A DNA stretch of 64,000 nt from Mycobacterium sp. 852002-50816_SCH5313054-b (lineage in GTDB: Bacteria; Actinomycetota; Actinomycetes; Mycobacteriales; Mycobacteriaceae): assembly GCF_001667185.1 (NCBI RefSeq), contig NZ_LZIC01000027.1:1-64000 (forward strand). Reading direction: 5' to 3'. Position 1 is the stretch's first letter; each line of letters opens with the position of its first letter. Of this stretch, positions 56,405 to 64,000 are shown piece by piece. The notes under the pieces are model-generated. The model worked only from the letters and a program-made list of their open reading frames with translations. It was not told the DNA's origin and did not search any database. The translations under genes and the position numbers were made by a program.

Positions 56405-57307
56405 ATGTCGGGCAGGTCGGAACGGATCGTGATCACGGGAGCCGGGGGGCAACTGGGCAGCTGTTTGGCCGCGCTGGCGAGCGAGCGGGGGCGCGAGGTG
56501 CTCGCGCTCACGTCGTCGCAGTGGGACATCGCCGACCCGGCCGCGGCGGAACGGAACATCCGCCCCGGCGACGTGGTCATCAACTGCGCGGCCTACACCG
56601 ACGTCGACGGCGCCGAGAGCGACGAGGCGCGCGCCTACGCGGTCAACGCCACCGGGCCGGAAATCCTCGCGGGGGCCTGCGCGCGCGCCGGCGCCCGGCT
56701 GATCCACGTCTCCACCGACTACATGTTCACCGGCGACCCCGGGCCGGGCGGGCCGCGTCCCTACGAGCCCAGCGACAAGACCGACGCGCGGGGCGTGTAC
56801 GCGCTGTCCAAGCTCGCCGGCGAAGAGGCCGTCCTGGCGGCGCTGCCGTCGGCCGTCGTGGTGCGGACCGCCTGGCTCTACACCGGCGGAACGGGCAAGG
56901 ACTTCGTTGCCGTCATGCGCCGGCTGGCCGCCGGGGACGGGCCGGTGAACGTCGTCGACGACCAGGCCGGGTCGCCGACCTACGTCGCCGACCTGGCCGT
57001 CGCGCTGCTGCAGGTCGCCGACGATCGCGTGCCGGGTCCGATCCTGCACGCCGCCAACGAGGGTGCGGTGTCGCGCTTCGAGCAGGCGCGCGCGGTGTTC
57101 GAGGAGTGCGGCGCCGAGCCCGACCGGGTGCGGCCGGTCAAGACCGACGAGTTTCCGCGCCCGGCGCCGCGGCCGAGCTACTCCGCGCTGGGCGGCGAGG
57201 AGTCCGCGGCGGCGGGCCTGACGCCGCTAAGGCCCTGGCGCGCTGCGCTTGTCGCGGCGCTGGCCGCATCGGGCAGCGACCGACCGTTACCCTCTACGCG
57301 TGACTGA
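56405..57307 (+). CDS. rmlD: RmlD, dTDP-4-dehydrorhamnose reductase
   Basis: A 300-residue NADPH-dependent reductase making dTDP-L-rhamnose. The nucleotide loop is VITGAGGQLGSCLAALA near the N-terminus; VSTDYMFTGD and the YALSKLAGE motif (catalytic Tyr-x3-Lys) follow. Rhamnose is the linker sugar between arabinogalactan and peptidoglycan. ATG 56405. It overlaps wbbL by eight bases, so sugar donor and transferase are produced together. Confidence 0.95.
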   Translation: MSGRSERIVITGAGGQLGSCLAALASERGREVLALTSSQWDIADPAAAERNIRPGDVVINCAAYTDVDGAESDEARAYAVNATGPEILAGACARAGARLIHVSTDYMFTGDPGPGGPRPYEPSDKTDARGVYALSKLAGEEAVLAALPSAVVVRTAWLYTGGTGKDFVAVMRRLAAGDGPVNVVDDQAGSPTYVADLAVALLQVADDRVPGPILHAANEGAVSRFEQARAVFEECGAEPDRVRPVKTDEFPRPAPRPSYSALGGEESAAAGLTPLRPWRAALVAALAASGSDRPLPSTRD

Positions 57308-58187
57308 CATCCTGCCGGTCGTGACGGTGACCTACTCGCCGGGCCCGCACCTGGAGCGGTTCCTGGCCTCCCTGTCGCTGGCCACCGAGCGCCCCGTCAG
57401 CGTGCTGCTGGCCGACAACGGCTCCACCGACGGCACCCCGCAGGCCGCCGTCGAGCGCTACCCGAACGTGCGGCTCTTCGAGACCGGCGCGAACCTCGGG
57501 TATGGGACCGCGGTGAATCGCGCGGTCGCGCAGCTGGGCGAGAACGACGACTGGGTGATCGTGGCCAACCCCGACGTGCAGTGGGGCCCGGGCAGCATCG
57601 ACGCCCTGCTGGACGCCGCCACCCGCTGGCCGCATGCCGGCGCCCTGGGCCCGCTCATCCGCGACCCCGACGGGTCGGTGTACCCGTCGGCGCGCCACCT
57701 GCCCAGCCTGGTCCGCGGCGGCATGCACGCGGTGGTCGGTCCGTTCTGGAAGCGCAACCCGTGGACGGCGGCCTACCGCCAGGAGCGGCTCGAGCCCAGC
57801 GAACGCGCGGTGGGCTGGCTGTCGGGGTCGTGCCTGCTGGTGCGGCGGTCGGCCTTCAGCCAGGTCGGCGGCTTCGACGAGCGCTACTTTATGTACATGG
57901 AGGACGTCGACCTCGGCGACCGGCTGGGCAAAGCGGGCTGGCTGAGCGTCTACGTGCCGTCCTCCGAAGTCCTGCACCACAAGGGTCACTCCACCGGGCA
58001 CGACCCGGCGAGCCACCTGGCGGCCCACCACAAGAGCACCTATCAGTTCCTGGCCGACCGTAATTCCGGTTGGCGGCGTGCGCCGCTGCGCTGGACGCTG
58101 CGCGCCTCGCTGGCGGCCCGATCGCGGCTGATGGTGCGCAGTTCGCTGCGCAGCCGCAGGCGGAACCTGGCAGAAGGGCGGCGCTGA
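57300..58187 (+). CDS. wbbL: WbbL, rhamnosyltransferase of the cell-wall linker
   Basis: A 295-residue GT2-type glycosyltransferase that adds L-rhamnose to decaprenyl-diphospho-GlcNAc, an essential step in arabinogalactan attachment. VVTVTYSPGPHLERFLASLS opens the fold; LLADNGSTDGTP has the nucleotide-binding Asp, VIVANPDVQWG the DXD-like motif, and YFMYMEDVDLGDRLGKAG the acceptor and catalytic region. GTG 57300 is chosen as family start; the frame is open further upstream. Followed by manB with one base between. Confidence 0.95.
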   Translation: MTDILPVVTVTYSPGPHLERFLASLSLATERPVSVLLADNGSTDGTPQAAVERYPNVRLFETGANLGYGTAVNRAVAQLGENDDWVIVANPDVQWGPGSIDALLDAATRWPHAGALGPLIRDPDGSVYPSARHLPSLVRGGMHAVVGPFWKRNPWTAAYRQERLEPSERAVGWLSGSCLLVRRSAFSQVGGFDERYFMYMEDVDLGDRLGKAGWLSVYVPSSEVLHHKGHSTGHDPASHLAAHHKSTYQFLADRNSGWRRAPLRWTLRASLAARSRLMVRSSLRSRRRNLAEGRR

Positions 58188-58188
58188 C

Positions 58189-59268
58189 GTGGCGGCCCGT
58201 CCAGTCGACGCCGTGATCCTGGTTGGGGGCAAGGGCACCCGGCTGCGGCCGCTGACGCTCTCGGCGCCCAAGCCGATGCTGCCCACCGCCGGGCTGCCGT
58301 TCCTGACCCACCTGCTGTCGCGGATCGCCGCGGCGGGCATCGAGCACGTCATCCTGAGCACGTCGTATCAGGCCCAGGTGTTCGAGGCCGAGTTCGGCGA
58401 CGGGTCGAAACTGGGGCTGCAGATCCAATACGTGACCGAGGACTCGCCGCTGGGAACGGGCGGCGGCATCGCCAACGTCGCCGGGCACCTGCGCCACGAC
58501 ACCGCGATGGTGTTCAACGGCGACGTGCTGTCCGGCGCCGACCTGGGCCAGCTGCTTCAGTTCCACCAGACCAACTCCGCCGACGTGACCCTGCACCTGG
58601 TGCGGGTGGGGGACCCGCGGGCGTTCGGCTGCGTGCCGACCGACGAAACCGGCAGGGTCACAGCGTTTTTGGAGAAGACGCAGGATCCGCCGACCGACCA
58701 GATCAACGCCGGCTGCTACGTCTTCCAGCGCGCGATCATCGACCGGATCCCACGGGGCCGCGAGGTCTCGGTGGAGCGCGAGGTGTTCCCGGCCCTGCTG
58801 TCCGACGCGAAAGTCAAGGTCTGCGGCTACGTCGACGCCACCTACTGGCGCGACATGGGCACCCCGGACGACTTCGTGCGCGGCTCGGCGGACCTGGTCC
58901 GCGGGATCGCCCCGTCGCCGGCGCTGCACGGCCACCGCGGCGAGCAGTTGGTGCACGACGGCGCGGCGGTGGCGCCGGGCGCGGTGCTGATCGGCGGGAC
59001 GGTCGTCGGGCGCGGCGCCGAGATCGGCCCCGGTGTCCGCCTGGACGGCGCGGTGATCTTCGACGGCGTCAAGGTCGAGGCCGGCAGCGTGATCGAGCGC
59101 TCGATCATCGGCTTCGGGGCACGCATCGGCCCGCGGGCGCTGATCCGCGACGGGGTGATCGGCGACGGCGCCGACATCGGCGCCCGCTGCGAGTTGCTGC
59201 GCGGCGCCCGGGTGTGGCCCGGCGTCGCCATTCCCGACGGCGGGATCCGCTACTCCTCCGACGTGTGA
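58189..59268 (+). CDS. manB: ManB, mannose-1-phosphate guanylyltransferase
   Basis: A 359-residue nucleotidyltransferase making GDP-mannose, the donor for mannosylated lipids and glycoproteins. The signature VDAVILVGGKGTRLRPLTLS is at residues 6-25; VFNGDVLSGADLG binds sugar and metal; the C-terminal third is a left-handed beta-helix of hexapeptide repeats (VVGRGAEIGPGVRLDGAVIF). GTG 58189. Last gene of rmlD-wbbL-manB, as in M. tuberculosis (Rv3264c). Confidence 0.93.
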   Translation: MAARPVDAVILVGGKGTRLRPLTLSAPKPMLPTAGLPFLTHLLSRIAAAGIEHVILSTSYQAQVFEAEFGDGSKLGLQIQYVTEDSPLGTGGGIANVAGHLRHDTAMVFNGDVLSGADLGQLLQFHQTNSADVTLHLVRVGDPRAFGCVPTDETGRVTAFLEKTQDPPTDQINAGCYVFQRAIIDRIPRGREVSVEREVFPALLSDAKVKVCGYVDATYWRDMGTPDDFVRGSADLVRGIAPSPALHGHRGEQLVHDGAAVAPGAVLIGGTVVGRGAEIGPGVRLDGAVIFDGVKVEAGSVIERSIIGFGARIGPRALIRDGVIGDGADIGARCELLRGARVWPGVAIPDGGIRYSSDV

Positions 59269-59314
59269 GTCCTGCTGTGCGTCGAGATCGACGTGACCGC
59301 GACGCCCACTCGAG

Positions 59315-59875
59315 TTACTCGCACTTCTGTGCGCTGGCGTCGATTTCGGTCGCCCGGGCGACGAGGTACGCCAGCGCGTGATCGGTGCCGTCCGGCAGGG
59401 CGTCGGTGGGCCACCACCGCAAATCGTCGGACTCGTCGCTGATGGCGATCTGCGCGCCGGCCGGTGCGTGCGCAACGAATTGCAGGTCCAGGTGACGGGT
59501 CGGCACGCCGAGCGAGCAGGTGACCGGGTGGACATGCACGGCCGCCAGCTCGGGATCGATGCGCAGGCCGGCGACGCCGGATTCCTCGGTGGCCTCGCGC
59601 AACGCCGCCGCGACGACGTCGCTGTCGTCCTCGTCGCAGTGCCCGCCCAGCTGCACCCAGCGGCCCAGCCGCGGATGCAGGGTCAGCAGCACCCGGGCGC
59701 CGGTGTGGTCGAGCACCAGCGCCGAGGCGGTAACGTGGCCCGCCGCGCACTCGCGGCGGCAGGCGTCCGGGCGGGCGTGCACGAAGGCCAGCACGGCGTG
59801 CCGCACCGAATCCTGCGCCGGATCCGTCGGCCGCCAGTCGGTGAGAAGCGAGATCGCGGATTCGCGGAGGCTCAA
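59315..59875 (-). CDS. NUDIX hydrolase with variant Nudix box, coupled to mamA
   Basis: A 186-residue protein. The Nudix box reads GGHCDEDDSDVVAAALREAT then EESGV: the REATEESG half is canonical, but the first Glu is Asp and the spacing is one residue longer than GX5EX7REUXEEXGU, a form seen in a subgroup of the family. The substrate is unknown (a nucleoside diphosphate derivative is expected). The TTG at 59875 overlaps the mamA stop (TTGA), giving translational coupling; the frame is open further upstream within mamA. I do not recall this gene at the M. tuberculosis locus. Confidence 0.85.
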   Translation of the reverse strand: MSLRESAISLLTDWRPTDPAQDSVRHAVLAFVHARPDACRRECAAGHVTASALVLDHTGARVLLTLHPRLGRWVQLGGHCDEDDSDVVAAALREATEESGVAGLRIDPELAAVHVHPVTCSLGVPTRHLDLQFVAHAPAGAQIAISDESDDLRWWPTDALPDGTDHALAYLVARATEIDASAQKCE

Positions 59876-61446
59876 CGGGATCCGCGCCTTGCCCGGCGGT
59901 CCCGGAGCGAAACCCAGGCCGCGCGGCAGCCCGCGACCACCTCGGGAGACAACCCGAGCCGGTCGATCAGCACCTGCCGGTCGACGAGGTCGAGCGCCTT
60001 GTCGATCTCGCCCGCCTTCAGCAACAAGTCGACGTCGCAGGCGAGTTCGGCTTCGGCGTGCGCCGGGGCGGGGATCGGAAGGTGCTCGGCTTCCGCGGGT
60101 TCCAGCTCCAAGATGCCCCCACCGTAACTGCGGCCGAGGATCTCGGCGAACGCGAACGTCACGCTGTTGTGGAACACCGCGGCCAGCGCCGCCGGATCCA
60201 CGCCGGGCGCGACCCGGACCCGGTGCACGGTGTCGGTGCTCGTCGCCGCCACGGCGTTGACGGTCAGCCGCGGCGCCCGGTGGATCTGGCGCAGCAGGAA
60301 CAGGTCGGGAACCCACAGCGACGGGGTGGTCCACCACGGCGTGCGGATCGAGCACTTGTAGCCCCGGTGCACGCCGGCGGCCTCACCGGCGCGGACGTGC
60401 GCGTTCAGGGCGGTGTCGGTGAGTTCGGCCGGCGCGTCGAGCAGCCAGGTCCGCCGGCCCGCCGCGACATCGGTTGCGCGGCAGTCGGTGTCGTAGACCA
60501 GCCCGGACAACTGCGCGCTGCGCGACACGAGCTTCACGCAGTGCGGCCGCAGCCCCAGCTCGTCGGCCTGCGCGTCGGTGAACGTGAAGAAGCTGTTGCG
60601 GCCCGTCACGATGCCGACGTCCACGCCGGCGAGCGACCCGAGCCGGGTCAGCACCGGCGATCCCTTGAGCGAGCGCAGCAGCCGGATCGCGGCGGGGTCC
60701 AGGAAGTACTTGGTCCACTTCTCCTGCTCGTGCAGCAGCGTGGGGGCCCACGGGGCCTCGAGGTCGGCGTCCGCCAGCGCGTCGGCGTCGGCGAGATGGA
60801 CGGTGCGCATCCGGGCCGGACCCGCCCCGACCACACCGCAGAACAGCACGACCTCCTGCAGGATGCCGTCGAACACCAACCGCTCGAAGGTCAGCAGCGT
60901 GATCTCGCAGAACCGGGCGAGCAGATACTCGCGTAGCTGGGCGGCGTAGCCGACCTGGAGCAACTCGGCCGGCAGCACCAGGCCGACCCGCCCGCCGTCG
61001 CGCGCCAGGACCGCGCTCGCGACGACGAAGGGGACCCAGGCGTTGGTCAGCCGGCTGGGGCGCAGGCCCTCGCGGCGCATCAGTTCCAGGGCCGGGTCGC
61101 GCTGATCGGACGCCCAGTTGCCGAAGCGGATGTAGGGCGGGTTGCCCGCGACGCCGTCGAAGCCACCGGGCTCGGCCGTCGCCAGCCACGCGAAGAGGTT
61201 CGCGGCGTCGACGGGCGCGAATTGCCGGGCCTTGGCGGCTTCGTCGGGAATCAGCTCCACGCCGCGCACCCGGGCGCCGAGGGCGGCCAGCTCGCGCAGG
61301 ATTCGGCCGTCGCCGCAGGACGGTTCGACGATGTGCGGCCCGGCCCCGCGCACCCAGCGGGCCAAGAACCGGGCCACCGGGGCGGGCGTGTAGTAGCCGC
61401 CGCGGACCTTGTCGGCCGACGCCGCCGCCTTGCCCGCGAATCCCAT
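59872..61446 (-). CDS. mamA: MamA, N6-adenine DNA methyltransferase (Rv3263-like)
   Basis: A 524-residue methyltransferase. YYTPAPVARFLARWV, PHIVEPSCGDGRIL (SAM loop) and the catalytic motif GVAGNPPYIRFG (NPPY, near residue 102) identify the gamma-type m6A class; the C-terminal half is the target recognition domain. M. tuberculosis MamA methylates CTGGAG on both strands and affects gene expression in hypoxia. No restriction enzyme is adjacent, so it is an orphan methylase. ATG 61446. Followed by an overlapping NUDIX gene. Confidence 0.92.
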   Translation of the reverse strand: MGFAGKAAASADKVRGGYYTPAPVARFLARWVRGAGPHIVEPSCGDGRILRELAALGARVRGVELIPDEAAKARQFAPVDAANLFAWLATAEPGGFDGVAGNPPYIRFGNWASDQRDPALELMRREGLRPSRLTNAWVPFVVASAVLARDGGRVGLVLPAELLQVGYAAQLREYLLARFCEITLLTFERLVFDGILQEVVLFCGVVGAGPARMRTVHLADADALADADLEAPWAPTLLHEQEKWTKYFLDPAAIRLLRSLKGSPVLTRLGSLAGVDVGIVTGRNSFFTFTDAQADELGLRPHCVKLVSRSAQLSGLVYDTDCRATDVAAGRRTWLLDAPAELTDTALNAHVRAGEAAGVHRGYKCSIRTPWWTTPSLWVPDLFLLRQIHRAPRLTVNAVAATSTDTVHRVRVAPGVDPAALAAVFHNSVTFAFAEILGRSYGGGILELEPAEAEHLPIPAPAHAEAELACDVDLLLKAGEIDKALDLVDRQVLIDRLGLSPEVVAGCRAAWVSLRDRRARRGSR

Positions 61447-61456
61447 GGGCTCAGTA

Positions 61457-62797
61457 TTACTTGCGGATCAGCAAATCACCGGGGTCCGCCGCGTCGCGCG
61501 ACCCGGGCCGGTCCTCGGCGTAGCCGATCGCGATGGCGCCCAAGGGCTCCCAGTCGGCGGGCAGCTCGAGCTCGGCGCGGACCAACTCGGCGGCAAAGAT
61601 CGTCGAGCCGATCCAGCAGCTGCCCACCCCCCGCACCGCCAGCGCGACCAGCAGGGCCTGCACGGCCGCGCCGACGGCGACCGTGAACATGGTGTGCTCG
61701 GCGTCGGTGCGGGCCGCGTCCCGGTAGGCGTGGGCGCCCTCGGGCACCAGGAACGGGATGAGCACTTCGGGTGCGTCGTAGAGGATCTGGCCGCGCGCCA
61801 GCCGCCGCTCTATCGCGTCGGCGGGCCGTCCGTCCCCGGTGAGGTCGGAGCGCCACCTGTCCTTCATGCGGTCCAGCAGCCGGGTGCGGGTGGCCGGGGT
61901 CCGCAGCCACACGAAGCGGACCGGTCGGGTGTGGTGGGGGGCCGGCGCGGTGAGGGCCTCGGCGACGGCGTCCTCGACGAGCTCCGGTGGCACCGGCTGG
62001 TCGGTGAATCGGCGCACCGAGCGGCGCAGCAGCTGGGCCTGCCGGCGGCCCATGTCGAGGGCCTCGGCGGTGCCCAGCCAGAACAGGTCTTCCTCGCCGG
62101 GTCGCAGCAGTTGCCGCGCCGTCGAGCCGTCGTCGGTCACGGCGAGCCCGCGCACGACGGCCACCGGCAGCGCGGTGAGTTTGCCCTTGACCAGATCGGC
62201 GGCGGCCGCGACCTCGTCGGCGATCGCGATCTCGGTGACGAGCAGTTCGTTGCCGTGCCGGTCGACGGCTCCGGCATAGCCGTGCAGCACCCGCAGGCCG
62301 GCGGCGCCGACGGCCGCGTCGGTCTGGCCGTTGCGCCAGGCGCGGCCCATCGTGTCGGTGATGACGACGGCGACGTCGAGGCCGAGCCGCTCGCGCAGCG
62401 CGGCGCGTAGCGCCGCCGCGCTGGCGTCGGGATCGACCGGCAGCAGCGCCAGCTCGTCGCGGCCGACGTTGGACCCGTCCACGCCCGCGGCGGCCTGGAC
62501 CAGGCCGAGCCGGTTCTCGGTGATCAGGGTCTGGCCCTTGCGCGCCAGCACGCGCACCGCCTCGTCGTCGACGAGCTTGCGCCGCAGCCGATCGCGCTCC
62601 TCGGGGTCCCGGGGGGCCGGCACCAGGCGCCCCTCGCACTTGGACACCACCTTGCTGGTGACCACCACGACGTCCCCGTCGCGCAGCCAGGGCGCCGCCG
62701 CGGCGACGGCCGCGCCCAGGTCGTCCCCGGGCCGGAACTCGGGGAGCCCGGTGACGGGCAGGATCTCGACGGTGGCCCCGGTGCCGTGCTCGCTCAT
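61457..62797 (-). CDS. fbiB: FbiB, F420 gamma-glutamyl ligase and dehydro-F420 reductase
   Basis: A 446-residue bifunctional enzyme. Residues 1 to about 245 are the CofE-type ligase ([37 protein letters not shown]) adding glutamates to F420; the remainder is an FMN-binding nitroreductase-like domain ([20 protein letters not shown]) that reduces dehydro-F420. The open frame extends into fbiA, but ATG 62797 overlaps the fbiA stop as ATGA and gives the known architecture. It is needed for activation of nitroimidazole drugs, by knowledge of the pathway. Confidence 0.96.
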   Translation of the reverse strand: MSEHGTGATVEILPVTGLPEFRPGDDLGAAVAAAAPWLRDGDVVVVTSKVVSKCEGRLVPAPRDPEERDRLRRKLVDDEAVRVLARKGQTLITENRLGLVQAAAGVDGSNVGRDELALLPVDPDASAAALRAALRERLGLDVAVVITDTMGRAWRNGQTDAAVGAAGLRVLHGYAGAVDRHGNELLVTEIAIADEVAAAADLVKGKLTALPVAVVRGLAVTDDGSTARQLLRPGEEDLFWLGTAEALDMGRRQAQLLRRSVRRFTDQPVPPELVEDAVAEALTAPAPHHTRPVRFVWLRTPATRTRLLDRMKDRWRSDLTGDGRPADAIERRLARGQILYDAPEVLIPFLVPEGAHAYRDAARTDAEHTMFTVAVGAAVQALLVALAVRGVGSCWIGSTIFAAELVRAELELPADWEPLGAIAIGYAEDRPGSRDAADPGDLLIRK

Positions 62798-63789
62798 GCC
62801 GCCACGCCCGCCAGCTCCAGCCCGGCCCTGACCATCTCGGCCGTCGCCTTCGGGTCGCTCATCAACAGCGGCACCGCGCGCACGGCGACCCCGTTGACGT
62901 CGGCGTGGTCGCCCTCGTGGATCAGCCAGCAGTCCAGGATCCCGGTGGCCCGCCGCGACCCGAAATGCCGGCCGACCGCCTCCGCGGTGGACTCGACCCC
63001 GATCACGGACAGGCACGCATCGGCCATGCCGCGCAACGGCTTTCCGCCGATGATCGGGGAGTAGCCGACGACCGGGGCCTGGGCGGCGCGCAGCGCGCCG
63101 CGGATGCCGGGGACGGCCAGGATGGCCCCGACGCTGACGACCGGGTTGGACGGCGCCAGCAGGATGATATCGGCGTCGGCGATGGCCGCCACCGCTTCGG
63201 CTGCGGCGCTGGCCTTTTCGGCGCCGACGAACGCGAAGCTGTGCGTTGGCACCTGCGCCCGGTAGCGCACCCACCATTCCTGGAAGTGGATCGCCCGACG
63301 GCTGTCGTCGGCCGGATCGGTGATCACCACATGCGTTTCGCAGCGGTCGTCGGTGGCCGGCAGCAGCCGCGCGCCCGGCTGCCAGCGATCGCACAACGCG
63401 GTGGTGATCTGCGACAGCGGGTAGCCCGCGTTGAGCATCTGGGTGCGCACCAGGTGGGTGCCCAGGTCGCGATCGCCGAGCTGGAACCAGTCGGGCTGCA
63501 CGCCGTAGCGCGCCAATTCCTCCTTGGCGTGCCATGTTTCGTCGCGGTGCCCCCACCCTCGCTCCGGGTCCACGCCTCCACCTAAGGTGTACATGCAGGT
63601 GTCCAAATCCGGACAGACGCGCAACCCGTGGATCCAGGCGTCATCGCCGACGTTGACGACCGCGGTCAGCTCGTGGCTGTCGGTGCGTGGGCCCTGTTGC
63701 GTTTCAAACTGACCCAGCCCGAACAGCTGTTGAACCCCCAGCAGGAACCGGGCGCCGCCAACCCCACCGGCCAGAACCGTGACCTTCAC
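62794..63789 (-). CDS. fbiA: FbiA, phosphoenolpyruvyl transferase of F420 synthesis
   Basis: A 331-residue CofD-family enzyme transferring the activated phosphoenolpyruvyl moiety to FO, giving dehydro-F420-0. [20 protein letters not shown] is the N-terminal signature; [20 protein letters not shown] binds FO and metal; [19 protein letters not shown] is the third block. GTG 63789 ([12 protein letters not shown]) matches the M. tuberculosis length; the frame continues to 63861. First gene of fbiA-fbiB, divergent from what should be whiB2 just beyond the window. Confidence 0.96.
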   Translation of the reverse strand: MKVTVLAGGVGGARFLLGVQQLFGLGQFETQQGPRTDSHELTAVVNVGDDAWIHGLRVCPDLDTCMYTLGGGVDPERGWGHRDETWHAKEELARYGVQPDWFQLGDRDLGTHLVRTQMLNAGYPLSQITTALCDRWQPGARLLPATDDRCETHVVITDPADDSRRAIHFQEWWVRYRAQVPTHSFAFVGAEKASAAAEAVAAIADADIILLAPSNPVVSVGAILAVPGIRGALRAAQAPVVGYSPIIGGKPLRGMADACLSVIGVESTAEAVGRHFGSRRATGILDCWLIHEGDHADVNGVAVRAVPLLMSDPKATAEMVRAGLELAGVAA

Positions 63790-64000
63790 TTGACCTTCAC
63801 AGGGCTCGACAGTACTGCCCGTGATGCGACTGTGACGGACACGCCGAAGGCCCAAAAACAACGGAAACGCCGGAATTTGGTCACGAGATGATATGGAAAT
63901 GCGCCGAAACGCTTGACCAGGCAGATCAACCCGTGTCTAATCACATCAGTGTCATTTCCCGGTTGGCCGGCCGATTCCGGTGTCGCAGACCGAGATTCGA
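63790..64000. other. divergent promoter region, fbiA and probably whiB2
   Basis: No coding region is seen in these 211 bases. The stretch 63810-63960 is AT-richer than average and holds the rightward promoter listed separately. In M. tuberculosis whiB2 lies divergently upstream of fbiA, so its start is expected just past 64000. Confidence 0.6.
63913..63941 (+). promoter_or_regulatory. near-consensus housekeeping promoter, probably for whiB2
   Basis: TTGACC (63913-63918) and TCTAAT (63936-63941) with a 17-base spacer each match the sigma-70-type consensus at 5 of 6 positions, unusually good for a mycobacterium. It points right, out of the window. Confidence 0.6.

Overview
The window is chromosomal DNA of a Mycobacterium, most probably a slow grower of the M. 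avium complex type. The evidence is high GC, a PE_PGRS gene and two PPE genes, DUF732 secreted proteins, the F420 genes fbiA/fbiB, lcp1, rmlD-wbbL, accA3/accD5/accE5, mamA, and the usfY-rsbW-sigF locus. Gene order follows the M. tuberculosis block running from Rv3304 down to Rv3261, read in the opposite orientation, but accessory pieces interrupt it. Comparisons with M. tuberculosis are from memory, not from a database search.

Layout. 0-5.2 kb: PE_PGRS (cut by the window edge), a GGCT-fold gene, lpdA, glpD2 and an RluA-type pseudouridine synthase; phoY1 is missing after glpD2. 5.2-15.6 kb: an insert relative to M. tuberculosis, with an MBL-fold hydrolase, two tandem PPE paralogues, a P-type ATPase fused to a hemerythrin domain, a broken CBS-domain gene, a DUF5994 gene and an MgtA-type ATPase coupled to atsB by a TAATG overlap. 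Two DosR-like boxes hint at a hypoxia-type cluster. 15.6-23 kb: atsB, a small secreted protein, three DUF732 genes, lpqC, a stand-alone pstS3-like gene and nei. 23-28.3 kb: lhr and a tetR gene with its probable operator. 28.3-31.5 kb: the SigF locus. A small membrane protein has a consensus SigF promoter, usfY and a holin-like gene face away from rsbW-sigF, and a STAS gene converges on sigF; the lat/pcd/lrpA genes known beside this locus in M. tuberculosis are absent. 31.6-42.6 kb: conserved metabolism (accA3, sufE-like, sseA, maf, accE5, accD5, birA, PH-domain gene, gtrA-like, purK, purE, fadE25).

42.7-46.1 kb is a three-gene signalling operon: receiver-PP2C phosphatase, CHASE3 histidine kinase and Rcp1-like receiver. 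46-51 kb: a CaiB-type CoA transferase, a methyltransferase, and the zinc-efflux pair pacL1-ctpC behind an ATATTG/CAATAT palindrome. 51.2-53.8 kb is a visibly AT-richer two-gene cassette: an ORC/Cdc6-like P-loop ATPase with zinc ribbon and HhH, overlapping by TAATG a protein with an RxxxxH HEPN-type motif. It is flanked by a perfect 15-bp hairpin and a Fur-box-like promoter region, and is the best candidate here for an undescribed (probably defence or conflict) system. 54-64 kb: the TIGR03089-type gene, lcp1, rmlD-wbbL-manB (cell-wall linker and mannose supply), mamA with an overlapping NUDIX gene, fbiA-fbiB, and what looks like the whiB2 promoter at the right edge.

How parts may work together: RsbW inhibits SigF, and STAS proteins relieve that when dephosphorylated by PP2C phosphatases. 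RsbW, SigF, a STAS protein and a PP2C under receiver control all lie within about 14 kb, so a partner-switching circuit is plausible but unproven.
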